Assembly: GCF_000498495.1 (NCBI RefSeq)
Contig: NZ_AVCS01000006.1
Coordinates: 62,001-126,000, forward strand
Direction of reading: 5' to 3'
DNA from: Flavobacterium enshiense DK69
Lineage (GTDB): Bacteria > Bacteroidota > Bacteroidia > Flavobacteriales > Flavobacteriaceae
Length of the DNA: 64,000 nt
The translations under genes and the position numbers were made by a program. How positions within the stretch are numbered: position 1 is the stretch's first letter; each line of letters begins with the position of its first letter. The notes under the pieces are model-generated. The model saw nothing but the letters and a program-made list of their open reading frames with translations. It had not been told where the DNA came from and did not search any database. This document shows positions 41,684-50,634 of this stretch, piece by piece.

Positions 41684-41712
41684 TTGAAATTAATCTGAAA
41701 TGTTTATTTTTG
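41684..41712 (+). promoter_or_regulatory. trhO operon promoter (TTG, 18 bp, TATTTTTG)
   Basis: TTG at 41684-41686 and TATTTTTG at 41705-41712 are 18 bases apart, an exact fit to the Bacteroidetes consensus. The start site would be near 41719, giving a leader of about 80 bases. The leader has a locally GC-richer patch at 41738-41765 with two GGC/GCC pairs that could fold. Confidence 0.7.
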
Positions 41713-41799
41713 CACCCGAATTCTTCCATTTAGAACTCGAGGCATAGCCGAATAGGCGAAGCCAATTCATAACATAATTTCTCACTTAAAGTTTATAGC

Positions 41800-43158
41800 A
41801 TGCAACTGTATAACACCTTAAGCGCAGAAGAAAGAGCCGAGCTTATCGATCAAGCCGGAAAACAACGCCTTACGTTGTCTTTCTACGCCTATGCGCACAT
41901 TGAAGATCCTAAAAAATTCAGAGACGATTTATTTATTGAGTGGAACAAGCTTGATGCTTTGGGCCGTACTTATGTGGCCAAAGAGGGTATCAACGCACAA
42001 ATGTCGGTTCCGGCCGAGAATTTTGAAGCCTTCCGCGATACTTTGGAAGCCTATGATTTCATGAAAGGAATCCGTCTCAATGTAGCCGTAGAGCATGATG
42101 ATCACTCGTTTTTAAAATTGACCGTGAAAGTACGTCACAAAATTGTGGCCGACGGTCTAAACGATGACACGTTCGACGTAACCAATAAAGGGGTCCACTT
42201 AAGAGCAAAAGAGTTTAATGCAATTTTGGATGATCCGAATACAATCGTGGTGGATTTCCGAAACCATTATGAAAGTGAAGTAGGTCATTTCAAAGGTGCG
42301 ATTACTCCGGATGTTGAAACCTTCCGTGAATCGTTACCTATTATCAACGAACAGTTGAAAGACTTCAAAGAAGATAAAAATCTGGTAATGTACTGTACCG
42401 GAGGAATCCGTTGTGAAAAGGCTTCGGCTTATTTCAAACATCAGGGATTCAAAAATGTATTCCAACTTGAAGGCGGTATTATCAACTACGCTAAACAGAT
42501 TAAAGAAGAAGGTCTGGAAAGCAAATTCATCGGAAAGAATTTCGTGTTCGACCACCGTTTGGGAGAGCGCATCACCGAGGATATCGTTTCGCAATGCCAC
42601 CAATGTGGAAAACCGTGTGACAATCACACGAATTGTGAAAACGATGCCTGTCATTTATTATTTATCCAATGTGATGAGTGTAAAGAAGCCATGGACAACT
42701 GTTGTTCGACCGAATGTCTTGAAATTACACATTTACCGTTAGTGGAACAGATTAAACGCAGAAGAGGAGCGCAGGTGGGGAACAAAGTATTCCGAAAAGG
42801 GAAATCAGAATCGCTCAAATTCAAGAAATCAGGCGAGTTAACTGATACTCCTTTGGCGGTAGCCGAAAAACCGAAAACCATCCGTCAGAAAATAAAAATA
42901 AAAAAGGTGTTGCTTGGTAAAGTTGAGCATTACTATGTAAAAGCACAGATTGGACTTTTCATTATCGAAAATCAGGAGTTGTATCTTGGGGATAAGATTT
43001 TAATCTCCGGACCAACAACTGGCAATCAGGAGCTGATTTTAGATAAAATGCACGTTAACGGAACTGAAGCATCTCAGGCAAAACCTGGTGATAAAGTAAC
43101 GTTTGCCGTGCCGTTCCGAGTGAGATTATCCGATAAATTATTTAAAATTATCAGCTAA
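41800..43158 (+). CDS. trhO: tRNA uridine(34) hydroxylase TrhO with extra C-terminal TrhP-like domain
   Basis: TrhO uses O2 to hydroxylate uridine 34 of certain tRNAs to 5-hydroxyuridine. The N-terminal domain includes GRTYVAKEGINAQMSVPAE. The rhodanese domain carries YCTGGIRCEKA with catalytic Cys199 and Cys205. A Cys-rich part follows (CHQCGKPCDNHTNC, FIQCDECKEAMDNCCSTEC; ten Cys in all). At 452 residues it is about 100 longer than E. coli TrhO. The extra C-terminal ~84 residues (KKVLLGKVEHYYVKAQIG... VPFRVRLSDKLFKII) are 50% identical by hand count to the C-terminal domain of the next gene. Its TAA overlaps that gene's ATG. Confidence 0.92.
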   Translation: MQLYNTLSAEERAELIDQAGKQRLTLSFYAYAHIEDPKKFRDDLFIEWNKLDALGRTYVAKEGINAQMSVPAENFEAFRDTLEAYDFMKGIRLNVAVEHDDHSFLKLTVKVRHKIVADGLNDDTFDVTNKGVHLRAKEFNAILDDPNTIVVDFRNHYESEVGHFKGAITPDVETFRESLPIINEQLKDFKEDKNLVMYCTGGIRCEKASAYFKHQGFKNVFQLEGGIINYAKQIKEEGLESKFIGKNFVFDHRLGERITEDIVSQCHQCGKPCDNHTNCENDACHLLFIQCDECKEAMDNCCSTECLEITHLPLVEQIKRRRGAQVGNKVFRKGKSESLKFKKSGELTDTPLAVAEKPKTIRQKIKIKKVLLGKVEHYYVKAQIGLFIIENQELYLGDKILISGPTTGNQELILDKMHVNGTEASQAKPGDKVTFAVPFRVRLSDKLFKIIS

Positions 43159-44399
43159 TGACCACCTCTGGAAGAATTGAACTAATGGCTCCGGCAGGAA
43201 ATTTCGAATCGATGCAGGCCGCCTTGGACAACGGTTGCGATTCCATTTATTTTGGAGTAGAACAACTGAATATGCGTGCGCGTGCCACGGTGAATTTCGT
43301 ATTGGATGATTTGCCGGAAATTGCCCGCCGCTGTAACGAAAAAAAAGTCAGAACCTATCTGACTTTAAATACGATCATTTATGACCACGATTTGTCGGTC
43401 GTGAAAACGTTGCTTACTAAAGCCAAGGAAGCAGGAATTACCGCGGTAATTGCTTCGGATCAGGCGGTTATCATGACGGCAAAAACGATGGGAATCGAGG
43501 TGCATATTTCGACTCAGTTGAATGTGACGAATATTGAAACCGTTAAATTCTACAGTCTGTTTGCCGACACTATCGTATTGTCTCGGGAATTGAGTTTGCG
43601 TCAGGTAAAGAAAATTACCGATGAGATCGAAAGGGAACAGATCAAAGGACCTTCGGGGAATCTGGTGGAAATTGAAATATTCGGACACGGAGCATTGTGT
43701 ATGGCGGTTTCAGGGAAATGTTACCTGAGCCTGCATTCGCATAATTCATCTGCAAACCGCGGCGCCTGCAAACAAAATTGCCGTAAAAAATATACAGTAA
43801 TCGATCAGGAAAGCGGATTTGAAATTGAAATCGATAACGAATACATGATGTCTCCCAAAGATTTGTGTACGATTGATTTTCTGGATCAGGTAATCGATTC
43901 GGGCATAAAAGTACTGAAATTAGAAGGACGCGGAAGAGCCGCCGATTATGTGGCAACTGTAGTCAGAACCTACAGGGAAGCCATCGATGCCTATTACGAG
44001 GGAACATTTACCAAAGAGAAAATAAGCACTTGGATGGAAGATTTGTCAACTGTTTATAACCGCGGATTTTGGTCGGGTTATTACTTGGGACAAAAATTAG
44101 GCGAATGGTCAGACAATCCGGGTTCGAGTGCGACGCAAAAAAAGGTATATGTTGGAAAAGGAATGCATTATTTCCCGAAATCAGGTGTGGCCGAGTTCAA
44201 AATCGAGGCTTACGATATCAAAAAAGGCGATAAACTTCTGATTACCGGTCCAAGCACAGGAGCTCAGGAACTGGTTTTGGAAGAAATGCTGGTCAACGAT
44301 CTGGATTCCGAAAAGGCAACCAAAGGAGACAGTTGTACGCTGAAAGTTCCGTTCCGTATCCGTTTGTCTGACAAGATGTATAAAATTGTAGAGAACTAA
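43158..44399 (+). CDS. trhP: tRNA 5-hydroxyuridine synthesis U32-family protein TrhP
   Basis: TrhP (YegQ type, peptidase U32 family) makes 5-hydroxyuridine at tRNA position 34 by a prephenate-dependent, oxygen-independent route with an Fe-S cluster. The 413-residue protein begins IELMAPAGNFESMQAALDNG and has EIFGHGALCMAVSGKCYLS followed by RGACKQNCRKKY, which supplies the four Cys of the cluster. The C-terminal domain ends in VPFRIRLSDKMYKIV. Start and stop codons overlap those of trhO and the ferredoxin gene (TAATG at both junctions), so translation is coupled. Having both routes in one operon differs from the separated trhO and trhP of E. coli. Confidence 0.9.
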   Translation: MTTSGRIELMAPAGNFESMQAALDNGCDSIYFGVEQLNMRARATVNFVLDDLPEIARRCNEKKVRTYLTLNTIIYDHDLSVVKTLLTKAKEAGITAVIASDQAVIMTAKTMGIEVHISTQLNVTNIETVKFYSLFADTIVLSRELSLRQVKKITDEIEREQIKGPSGNLVEIEIFGHGALCMAVSGKCYLSLHSHNSSANRGACKQNCRKKYTVIDQESGFEIEIDNEYMMSPKDLCTIDFLDQVIDSGIKVLKLEGRGRAADYVATVVRTYREAIDAYYEGTFTKEKISTWMEDLSTVYNRGFWSGYYLGQKLGEWSDNPGSSATQKKVYVGKGMHYFPKSGVAEFKIEAYDIKKGDKLLITGPSTGAQELVLEEMLVNDLDSEKATKGDSCTLKVPFRIRLSDKMYKIVEN

Positions 44400-44629
44400 T
44401 GGTCATCATCACATTACAAAGAGACAAATGCATCGGTTGTAATTATTGTGTTGAAATGGCTCCGGCACAGTTTCAGATGTCTAAAAAAGACGGGAAAACG
44501 GTGTTACTGAAGTCGATTGATACCAAAGGGTTTCACACTTTAAAATCGCCCGATCATTCAATCGTTGAAAATTGCGAACTGGCAGAAAAAGCCTGTCCTG
44601 TGAGAATAATTTCGGTAAAAGAAGTCTAA
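44399..44629 (+). CDS. 4Fe-4S ferredoxin encoded with TrhP
   Basis: A 76-residue single-cluster ferredoxin. Cys11, Cys14 and Cys17 form CIGCNYC, and Cys66 in ACPVRII supplies the fourth ligand, so one [4Fe-4S] (or [3Fe-4S]) cluster is expected. An additional Cys59 is present. Its ATG overlaps the trhP stop codon by one base. The position suggests that it donates electrons to, or helps build, the TrhP cluster; this is an inference. A terminator follows 25 bases later. Confidence 0.88.
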   Translation: MVIITLQRDKCIGCNYCVEMAPAQFQMSKKDGKTVLLKSIDTKGFHTLKSPDHSIVENCELAEKACPVRIISVKEV

Positions 44630-44653
44630 GACAGAAATACCGGAATACCAATA

Positions 44654-44693
44654 AAAAAACCTGTCCTGTATAAATACGGGGCAGGTTTTTTTA
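44654..44693. terminator. Terminator after the trhO-trhP-ferredoxin operon
   Basis: CCTGTCCTGTA (44660-44670) pairs with TACGGGGCAGG (44675-44685), two G-U pairs included, around TAAA, with an A-tract before and T-tract after. It can also end the convergent AI-2E gene. Confidence 0.85.
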
Positions 44694-44703
44694 TGTAATA
44701 GAT

Positions 44704-45831
44704 TTAGAGTTCGACTCCTTCGTGGGATTCTTCTATATCAGTCGTACTTCTTTTGATATTCTCTTTGGCATGGACTTTTCCTTCTTCTACCCATGCATCG
44801 AACAATTGGTAGCCAATAGAGAATACGATTGGCCCCACAAATAGGCCGATAAATCCGGACATCATGAACCCGCCGATAACACCAAGGAAAATAACCAACA
44901 TGGGAACGGAAGCTCCTTTTCCTAAAAGCAGCGGTTTTAATACATTGTCGGACAGTCCGCTTACTGCGAAAAATATAGACCATAAAATAGCGGTAGTAGT
45001 ACTGTCGCCAGTTGAAAAAAGATAAACGATTACCCCGATATTAACGATGATAGGGCCAATCTGCAAAATAGATAATATCAGACAGATTAATGTCAGCACA
45101 CCTGCGAAAGGTACCCCGCAGAGAAACAGTCCAAAGGCCTGAATGATGGTCTGTATTACCGCTACTCCCAAAATTCCTTTCACGACCTGATATACCGTAG
45201 AGACCGTTATGTTTATAACTTGTTCTCCTTTTTTTGGTCCGGCGACTCTCATTATTAAATCGGAGGCTAGATCCTGAGAGCTTTTGGATGCCATTAAGAA
45301 TCCGGCAATAATAAGCGAAAGGATGATTTGAAGGAACGTCAGTCCGGAACTTACAATACCTCCTAATGCTATTTTGGAAACCTCCACAATTTGTTCTTTG
45401 TAGTCCACAACGGCTTTTTCAATATTAACAGAGGCAGAACTCAGAAAGTTATATATTTTGTCTCCGATAATAGGCCAATCCTTCATTTTTTCAGCCGGAG
45501 TGTCTATTTTTAATGTTCCGGCTTCCATTTGGTCTTTTACGTCAATAATGCTGCCGACAACTGAATTGAAAAAAGTAATCGTAGGCACAATGATAAGCAG
45601 CAATATGACCGTTATTATTAGAAAAGCAGCCAAACCGCCGCGTCCCTTTAATTTTTTCTGGACAAAATTATATAAGGGATACAGAATAATGGCAAAGATG
45701 ATTGCCCAAAGAATCGGCATTGTAAAAGGTAGTAAAAGCCTAATGCAGAATCCCATGATAAGGAATATCATTCCCAATTGCAGGATGAGGTCGAATAGCG
45801 TTTTGCTATTAAAATCGGAATTGTTTTTCAT
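44704..45831 (-). CDS. AI-2E family transporter (PerM/UPF0118 type)
   Basis: A 375-residue integral membrane protein with seven or eight hydrophobic segments. The N-terminus (FDLILQLGMIFLIMGFCIRL, LLPFTMPILWAIIFAIILYP) and the second half (GVPFAGVLTLICLILSILQI, LLLGKGASVPMLVIFLGVIG and GFMMSGFIGLFVGPIVFSIG) match the AI-2E exporter-like family. Members have been linked to autoinducer export or Na+/H+ antiport; the substrate here is unknown. The acidic tail (STTDIEESHEGVEL) is cytoplasmic. It stands 46 bases from the potassium channel gene, which precedes it on the same strand. Confidence 0.88.
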   Translation of the reverse strand: MKNNSDFNSKTLFDLILQLGMIFLIMGFCIRLLLPFTMPILWAIIFAIILYPLYNFVQKKLKGRGGLAAFLIITVILLLIIVPTITFFNSVVGSIIDVKDQMEAGTLKIDTPAEKMKDWPIIGDKIYNFLSSASVNIEKAVVDYKEQIVEVSKIALGGIVSSGLTFLQIILSLIIAGFLMASKSSQDLASDLIMRVAGPKKGEQVINITVSTVYQVVKGILGVAVIQTIIQAFGLFLCGVPFAGVLTLICLILSILQIGPIIVNIGVIVYLFSTGDSTTTAILWSIFFAVSGLSDNVLKPLLLGKGASVPMLVIFLGVIGGFMMSGFIGLFVGPIVFSIGYQLFDAWVEEGKVHAKENIKRSTTDIEESHEGVEL

Positions 45832-45877
45832 GCCCTTTGGTTTTTAAAAGTTAGTGAAACGGATAAAAGTTGAATTT

Positions 45878-46579
45878 TTATGTTTTATTTTTTCTGAGAT
45901 CGGGAGTGTTGCTGTCTGATACCAGGCGTCCAATCAGGATAACAGGATACAACACGCCAAAAATGGCTTCCATCTGTACCATCGAGCGCGCAAACGGATG
46001 CAGCGGAAGTATTTCACCATAACCTGTAGTGGTGATAGTGATATAACTGAAATACAAAAAATTGGCTTCCAGGCTGTTTCGTTCAAATGGAGGCAGGGTA
46101 ACCTGGAATGAGCCTTCGATATCCTGGAATATATATAAGTAAATGATAGACCAGAGGTTTGCCATCAGCATATAAACTACCACCGATCCGACTACCCTGA
46201 ATATAGTTACAGGTCCGGGTTCAAATACTTTTATAAGAACCAGTATGATTAACAGTAAAAGGGCAGCAATGGAAAGGATGAAGTCGGCAACCACAATAAA
46301 AGTACTGGTATTGAAAAGACTGATCCAGCCAACGACTACAAACAAAACAGGAATAATGGAAATCAGTATGGCTTGTTTTTTAGTGTTCTCCAATGCAAAA
46401 ATACCCGACAAAAGAAAGAGTACCCAGAAAATCTGCATGGCTAATTTTAAAAAGGAATAACTGCCAAACAACGGAATAAAAAGAAAGTGCATGATGAAAA
46501 GCAAAACCAGCATGCTTAAAAGGCCGTCTTCCTTATCCCATAAACCATTGAATAAACGATATTTTTTTGCTTTGACCAT
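45878..46579 (-). CDS. Potassium channel protein (ion channel pore domain)
   Basis: A 233-residue membrane protein with about five hydrophobic segments in the first 150 residues, then a K+-channel pore module: helix, the selectivity filter TITTTGYGEILP (TTTGYG), and a last helix (VQMEAIFGVLYPVILIGRLV). There is no RCK or CNMP domain after the pore, so gating is unclear. The family fit is to two-TM-type pores with extra N-terminal helices. Same strand as the AI-2E gene downstream. Confidence 0.85.
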   Translation of the reverse strand: MVKAKKYRLFNGLWDKEDGLLSMLVLLFIMHFLFIPLFGSYSFLKLAMQIFWVLFLLSGIFALENTKKQAILISIIPVLFVVVGWISLFNTSTFIVVADFILSIAALLLLIILVLIKVFEPGPVTIFRVVGSVVVYMLMANLWSIIYLYIFQDIEGSFQVTLPPFERNSLEANFLYFSYITITTTGYGEILPLHPFARSMVQMEAIFGVLYPVILIGRLVSDSNTPDLRKNKT

Positions 46580-46642
46580 AAGGTTTTATTTTAAGATGGA
46601 AATCAATCAGTAATTGCAAAAATCAATAATGAACGGCTGCAC

Positions 46643-48211
46643 TTAAATGGGTATGGGTTCGACTTCGACCCTTCCGAGCGGCCTTCTTCCCAATCGGAAA
46701 AGCAAAATAATCAGAACCGGTAAAAAACAAATGGCAGACAATACCAGATAGATATCTTTATAAGCAAGTAAAATAGCGGCTTGGGAAGTTTGGTTGGAAA
46801 GACTCCGTTCAGCCATTTTTTGTGCTTCTATTTCGGACATGCCTTTGTGTAAATATACGTTTTTTGTTTGAATTAACTGATCTTCAGCTAATTGGTTTGT
46901 AGGGGATAACTGCTGACTTAAGCCTGTTTTATGATGGATATTGGCGTTAGTAATCATCGTTCCTAAAATGGCACTTCCCAGCAAAACGGCCAGAACAACA
47001 CGGCAAATGACACCGCTCATCATTCGGGAATCGCCTAATTTTTTTGGAATCCCTTCGGCTAAATAAAGCGATGAGGTCGGATACAGAAATCCAATGGCCA
47101 ATCCTTTGATAACAAAAGGAGCCAGGAAATCGGAGGGACTAATTTCCGGATAAAATCTGAAGAAGAGGATGAAATGGTACAAGCCGTAGCAGGTGAAACC
47201 CATAATCCAAACCGTACCGATGTAAATTTTTTTGTATAGGAGATAGGTTGTTAATGGAATCGCTATGAAAATCCCGATCAGCATGGATAAATGGGTCCGG
47301 GCTTCATACAAAGGATCGAAACCAAGCACATTGCCCATGAATCCCGAAACAACGCTTCCCGTACCGTTAATGGCTCCAATATAGAAAAAGAGAAAAGAGC
47401 CTATTGCCACATTGGAGTATTTGAACACGTCAGGGTCAATCAGCGGATCTTCGGTAAAACGGGTATGAAGGATATATATTCCGACAATAATTAACCCAAA
47501 AGCTACGGCAGAAGCTATTTTAGGATCCTGGAACCAATTTCGCGTTTGTCCTTCGGCACACAGGAAAAGAATATCGGTAAACAATAATATCATGAGGAAC
47601 CATCCTCGCCAATCAAATTGGAAAATGCCTTTCATCGGAGCGACGTCTTTTCGGTAAAAAATCCACGCCAAAATAATGCCGATGAAAAAATTGGCATTTA
47701 GAAAGTAAACACTGAAGGTCCAATCGTGTAAACTGGTGAAACTCGTGCCAAAGTATTTATAGATGTGCTGGCTTCCCTGAAGAATGAACTGCATGATTCC
47801 GTACATGATGGCCATATTGAAAGCCGGATTGTATTTCAGGATGATCGGAATCATGGTCGCGAATATCCCGATAATCGAAAGGATGGATAAAAGCGAACGC
47901 CAAACAGTAAACCATCCAATGGATGTTGTGTATAATGAAGCGGTATTGCAGATTATCGACAAAAAGCTAACGGATAAAATCATCGTGCGAAGCGGAAGCT
48001 GTTTGGCGATTCGTATCCCCAACGGTAAAAAGGCTAGCATGGCAAAAACCGGAATGTAACTCGAATAGGTGAAAGCTGTTGTTGATTCTCCGAAATGGCC
48101 AAGTATCTGTGAATTATCGTAAGCGGTAATATTCAGTGTATTAAAAAAAGGAATGGTCAGGACATATAGCCCGACAAGAATCAAAACGCTTCCTTTTTTT
48201 ATCTTAACCAT
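46643..48211 (-). CDS. MFS efflux transporter, DHA2-like (14 TM)
   Basis: A 522-residue major facilitator transporter with about 14 hydrophobic helices. It lies at the end of a TolC-HlyD-MFS set (minus strand), with four bases between it and the HlyD gene. This places it as the inner-membrane pump of an EmrAB-TolC-like tripartite exporter. The loop after TM2 (LGIRIAKQLPLRTMIL) corresponds to MFS motif A in a diverged form. A large periplasmic segment near residues 425-470 (TNANIHHKTGLSQQLSPTNQ) resembles other Bacteroidetes EmrB-like proteins. Substrate not known. Confidence 0.87.
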   Translation of the reverse strand: MVKIKKGSVLILVGLYVLTIPFFNTLNITAYDNSQILGHFGESTTAFTYSSYIPVFAMLAFLPLGIRIAKQLPLRTMILSVSFLSIICNTASLYTTSIGWFTVWRSLLSILSIIGIFATMIPIILKYNPAFNMAIMYGIMQFILQGSQHIYKYFGTSFTSLHDWTFSVYFLNANFFIGIILAWIFYRKDVAPMKGIFQFDWRGWFLMILLFTDILFLCAEGQTRNWFQDPKIASAVAFGLIIVGIYILHTRFTEDPLIDPDVFKYSNVAIGSFLFFYIGAINGTGSVVSGFMGNVLGFDPLYEARTHLSMLIGIFIAIPLTTYLLYKKIYIGTVWIMGFTCYGLYHFILFFRFYPEISPSDFLAPFVIKGLAIGFLYPTSSLYLAEGIPKKLGDSRMMSGVICRVVLAVLLGSAILGTMITNANIHHKTGLSQQLSPTNQLAEDQLIQTKNVYLHKGMSEIEAQKMAERSLSNQTSQAAILLAYKDIYLVLSAICFLPVLIILLFRLGRRPLGRVEVEPIPI

Positions 48212-48214
48212 CGC

Positions 48215-49279
48215 TTACTTTTTTGCTTCAACTGTTGCATTCATTCCGGGTTTTACGGGTTCGAGTTCCTGGGGACTGGCTTCAAATTCGATTTTTACCG
48301 GAATGCGTTGGGTGATTTTCACGAAATTACCCGTGGAATTATCCGGTTCCACCATCGAAAATTTGGCTCCGGTGGCCGGCGAAAATCCAACCACTTTTCC
48401 TTTGAATTCCTTGCCGTCCAGCGCATCTATGGTAATCGTAACCGGTTGTCCCAATTTTATTCGTTCGACCTGTGTTTCTTTGAAGTTGGCGATCACCCAT
48501 AGTTTGTGTTTCAGTACAATGGAAGCTATCACTTGATTCGTATTCACCAAATCGCCCACGGAAAGTTGCCGTTCGCCCACAAAACCATCAATCGGGGCTT
48601 TTATTACCGTATACGATAATTGCAGTTTGGCATTATCCAGATTGGCTTTTTTACCGGCCACGGTAGCTTTTGCGGCTTCCAGATTGGTTTTGCTCTGCTG
48701 GGTAATGGAACTGCTCGCCATCAATTCGTTCTGTCCTGCTTTTAGATAGGCTTCGGTCGATTTCATTTTGGCCAGTACCTGATCGTACTGGTTTCGCGTC
48801 ACGGCCGAATCAGCAAACATTTTTTCAAAACGCTGATAATCTTTTCTCGCTTTTTCAAGATCTGCCATATCGCCGGCTAGTTTTTCCTTTGCAGCCGCCT
48901 GATTGGATGTCGATGTAATAATTGCTTGTTCTAAAGAATGCAGATTTCCTTCGGCTATGGCTAAATCGGCTTCTGCCTGTCTCACTTTGATTTGATATTC
49001 TGAGTCATCAAGAATGATCAGCGTATCGCCTTTGTGTACAGGCTGGTTGGCCTCGAACCGGATTTCTTTAATATGTCCGCTCGCCCGGGCCGCAATGTTG
49101 TTCATATAGGATTCCACCTGGGCATTGTTGGTGGTTTCGTTTTGGCTGAAGTCAAAAAACAGACTCAATATCCACAAAACACCCCCCAGCAGAAAAGCAA
49201 AAGAAAGGATGGTCAGAATGGTGTTTCTTTTTCGTTCTGATTTTTGAACTGCCTCGTTGTTTTGGTTTTCCTGGCTCAT
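48215..49279 (-). CDS. HlyD/EmrA-like secretion adaptor
   Basis: A 354-residue membrane fusion protein. A single N-terminal membrane helix (ILTILSFAFLLGGVLWILSL, about residues 20-40) anchors it in the inner membrane. After it come NAQVESYMNNIAARASGHIK, a coiled-coil hairpin (KARKDYQRFEKMFADSAVTR), the lipoyl-like half YTVIKAPIDGFVGERQLSVG, and the barrel with AKFSMVEPDNSTGNFVKITQ (the TGNFVKxxQRxPV motif of EmrA). It couples the MFS pump, encoded four bases downstream, to the TolC-like channel encoded 12 bases upstream. Confidence 0.92.
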   Translation of the reverse strand: MSQENQNNEAVQKSERKRNTILTILSFAFLLGGVLWILSLFFDFSQNETTNNAQVESYMNNIAARASGHIKEIRFEANQPVHKGDTLIILDDSEYQIKVRQAEADLAIAEGNLHSLEQAIITSTSNQAAAKEKLAGDMADLEKARKDYQRFEKMFADSAVTRNQYDQVLAKMKSTEAYLKAGQNELMASSSITQQSKTNLEAAKATVAGKKANLDNAKLQLSYTVIKAPIDGFVGERQLSVGDLVNTNQVIASIVLKHKLWVIANFKETQVERIKLGQPVTITIDALDGKEFKGKVVGFSPATGAKFSMVEPDNSTGNFVKITQRIPVKIEFEASPQELEPVKPGMNATVEAKK

Positions 49280-49290
49280 AGCATCTTGGT

Positions 49291-50634
49291 TTAAAGTTTT
49301 CCCATGGCATATTGCAGGGTGTAATATTGAATGATCAAATCCAGATTGGCGTTGATGAGTGAAATTTTAGCTCCGTTTAACTGTAATTCGGCATCAACCA
49401 TATCACTGATCAAAGCGAAGTCATTGTCGTAGCGGCTTTTTACGATTCTGTAATTGCTCTCCGATAATTCCACGTCTTTTTTATAGGTCGATATGTTTTT
49501 TTGACTTTCAACATACTTCACAAAAACGGTTTTTACTTCCTTGTCAATTTGGTCTTTGGTCACATCTAGAATCGTTTTGCTTCGGTCAATATCCAATTTA
49601 TCGCCACTAACCTGATGTTTCAGATTGTAAAAGCTGGAAATATCCCAGTTCAGGGACAAACCGGCAGTCCAGAAACTGAGTAAGTTTGGGTAATCAGGCC
49701 ATTGAGCTGGGTACTGGGTATTAAGCATGGCACCGGCGTATACATTGGGCAAAAAGCCGCTTCTTGTGATGCTGAGATTGGATTCGGAAACTTTCACGTT
49801 TAGTTCCGATTGTTTGATTTCATAACGGTTCTCATAGGCTTCGGCCAGGCACTGTTTGATATCTCGTTCTTCCATCGGAATCATGGCTTCGGCCATTTCG
49901 GGTTTTAGAATAGTGTCCGTCGGAATGCCAATCAAAATATCCAGATAGTTGCTGACCAATTTTATATTGTTGGTGTCTTCAAATACTGAAACCTCGAATC
50001 GAGACTGTTGCAATTCGGTTCGCAATAAATCACTTTTAAGGTTTTGTCCGTTGGCCACTCGCGACTGTAGTTGTTTGATTCGTAGATTGGTGTTTATGAT
50101 ATTTTGTTTGGTGACTTCAATCTGGCGGTAAAGTTTTTCAAGGGTGAAATATTGCTGTACTATGGCCAGTTTAATTTCTGCTTCAGTCATTTTTACTGCG
50201 GCTTCCTGTAACTGACTGATTAGCTCTTGCTTGCTTATTCTGTTGTTGATGAGGTTTCCTGTGTAAATGGGCATGCTGGCCAGAATGTTTGCGGAAGCCT
50301 GATAATCAAAGTAATCTACAGTGAGGCTTTTTTCATAAAATCCCTCATATATTTTTGGATTGCCGATGTGATTATAGTTCATATTCAGTCCGACAAGAGG
50401 CATCTTCGCCATTTTTGTCTGGCTTACATTTTCATTGGCAATGGCAACGTCGGTGTTAGCTATTTTTATTTGTCTGTTGTTCTCAATACCAAGTTTCAGC
50501 GCTTCTTCTAAAGTTATGCTTCGTACGTTTGTTAAGGAGTCGTTCTGGGCATACCCATTTTCCATGCCGAATAAGGCGACAATCAGTAGCAGAAAGGCAT
50601 ATTTGGAGCGTTGTAAGAGGGTAATAGTTATCAA
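49291..50634 (-). CDS. TolC family outer membrane channel
   Basis: A 447-residue TolC-like outer membrane factor with a signal peptide (YAFLLLIVALFGMENGYAQ) and no lipobox. The TolC pattern appears twice: LTNVRSITLEEALKLGIENN at the start and SNYRIVKSRYDNDFALISDM near the end, both typical of the duplicated helical barrel. It is the first gene of the TolC-HlyD-MFS operon. A TATATTTG box about 85 bases upstream is the best promoter candidate. The start codon could also be a few codons further in. Confidence 0.9.
   Translation of the reverse strand: MITITLLQRSKYAFLLLIVALFGMENGYAQNDSLTNVRSITLEEALKLGIENNRQIKIANTDVAIANENVSQTKMAKMPLVGLNMNYNHIGNPKIYEGFYEKSLTVDYFDYQASANILASMPIYTGNLINNRISKQELISQLQEAAVKMTEAEIKLAIVQQYFTLEKLYRQIEVTKQNIINTNLRIKQLQSRVANGQNLKSDLLRTELQQSRFEVSVFEDTNNIKLVSNYLDILIGIPTDTILKPEMAEAMIPMEERDIKQCLAEAYENRYEIKQSELNVKVSESNLSITRSGFLPNVYAGAMLNTQYPAQWPDYPNLLSFWTAGLSLNWDISSFYNLKHQVSGDKLDIDRSKTILDVTKDQIDKEVKTVFVKYVESQKNISTYKKDVELSESNYRIVKSRYDNDFALISDMVDAELQLNGAKISLINANLDLIIQYYTLQYAMGKL

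Noticed and set aside
41735-41770. GC-richer patch in the trhO leader considered as a tRNA fragment or riboswitch
   Set aside because: No cloverleaf, no T-loop consensus and only 3-bp GGC/GCC pairs; I keep it only as part of the leader.
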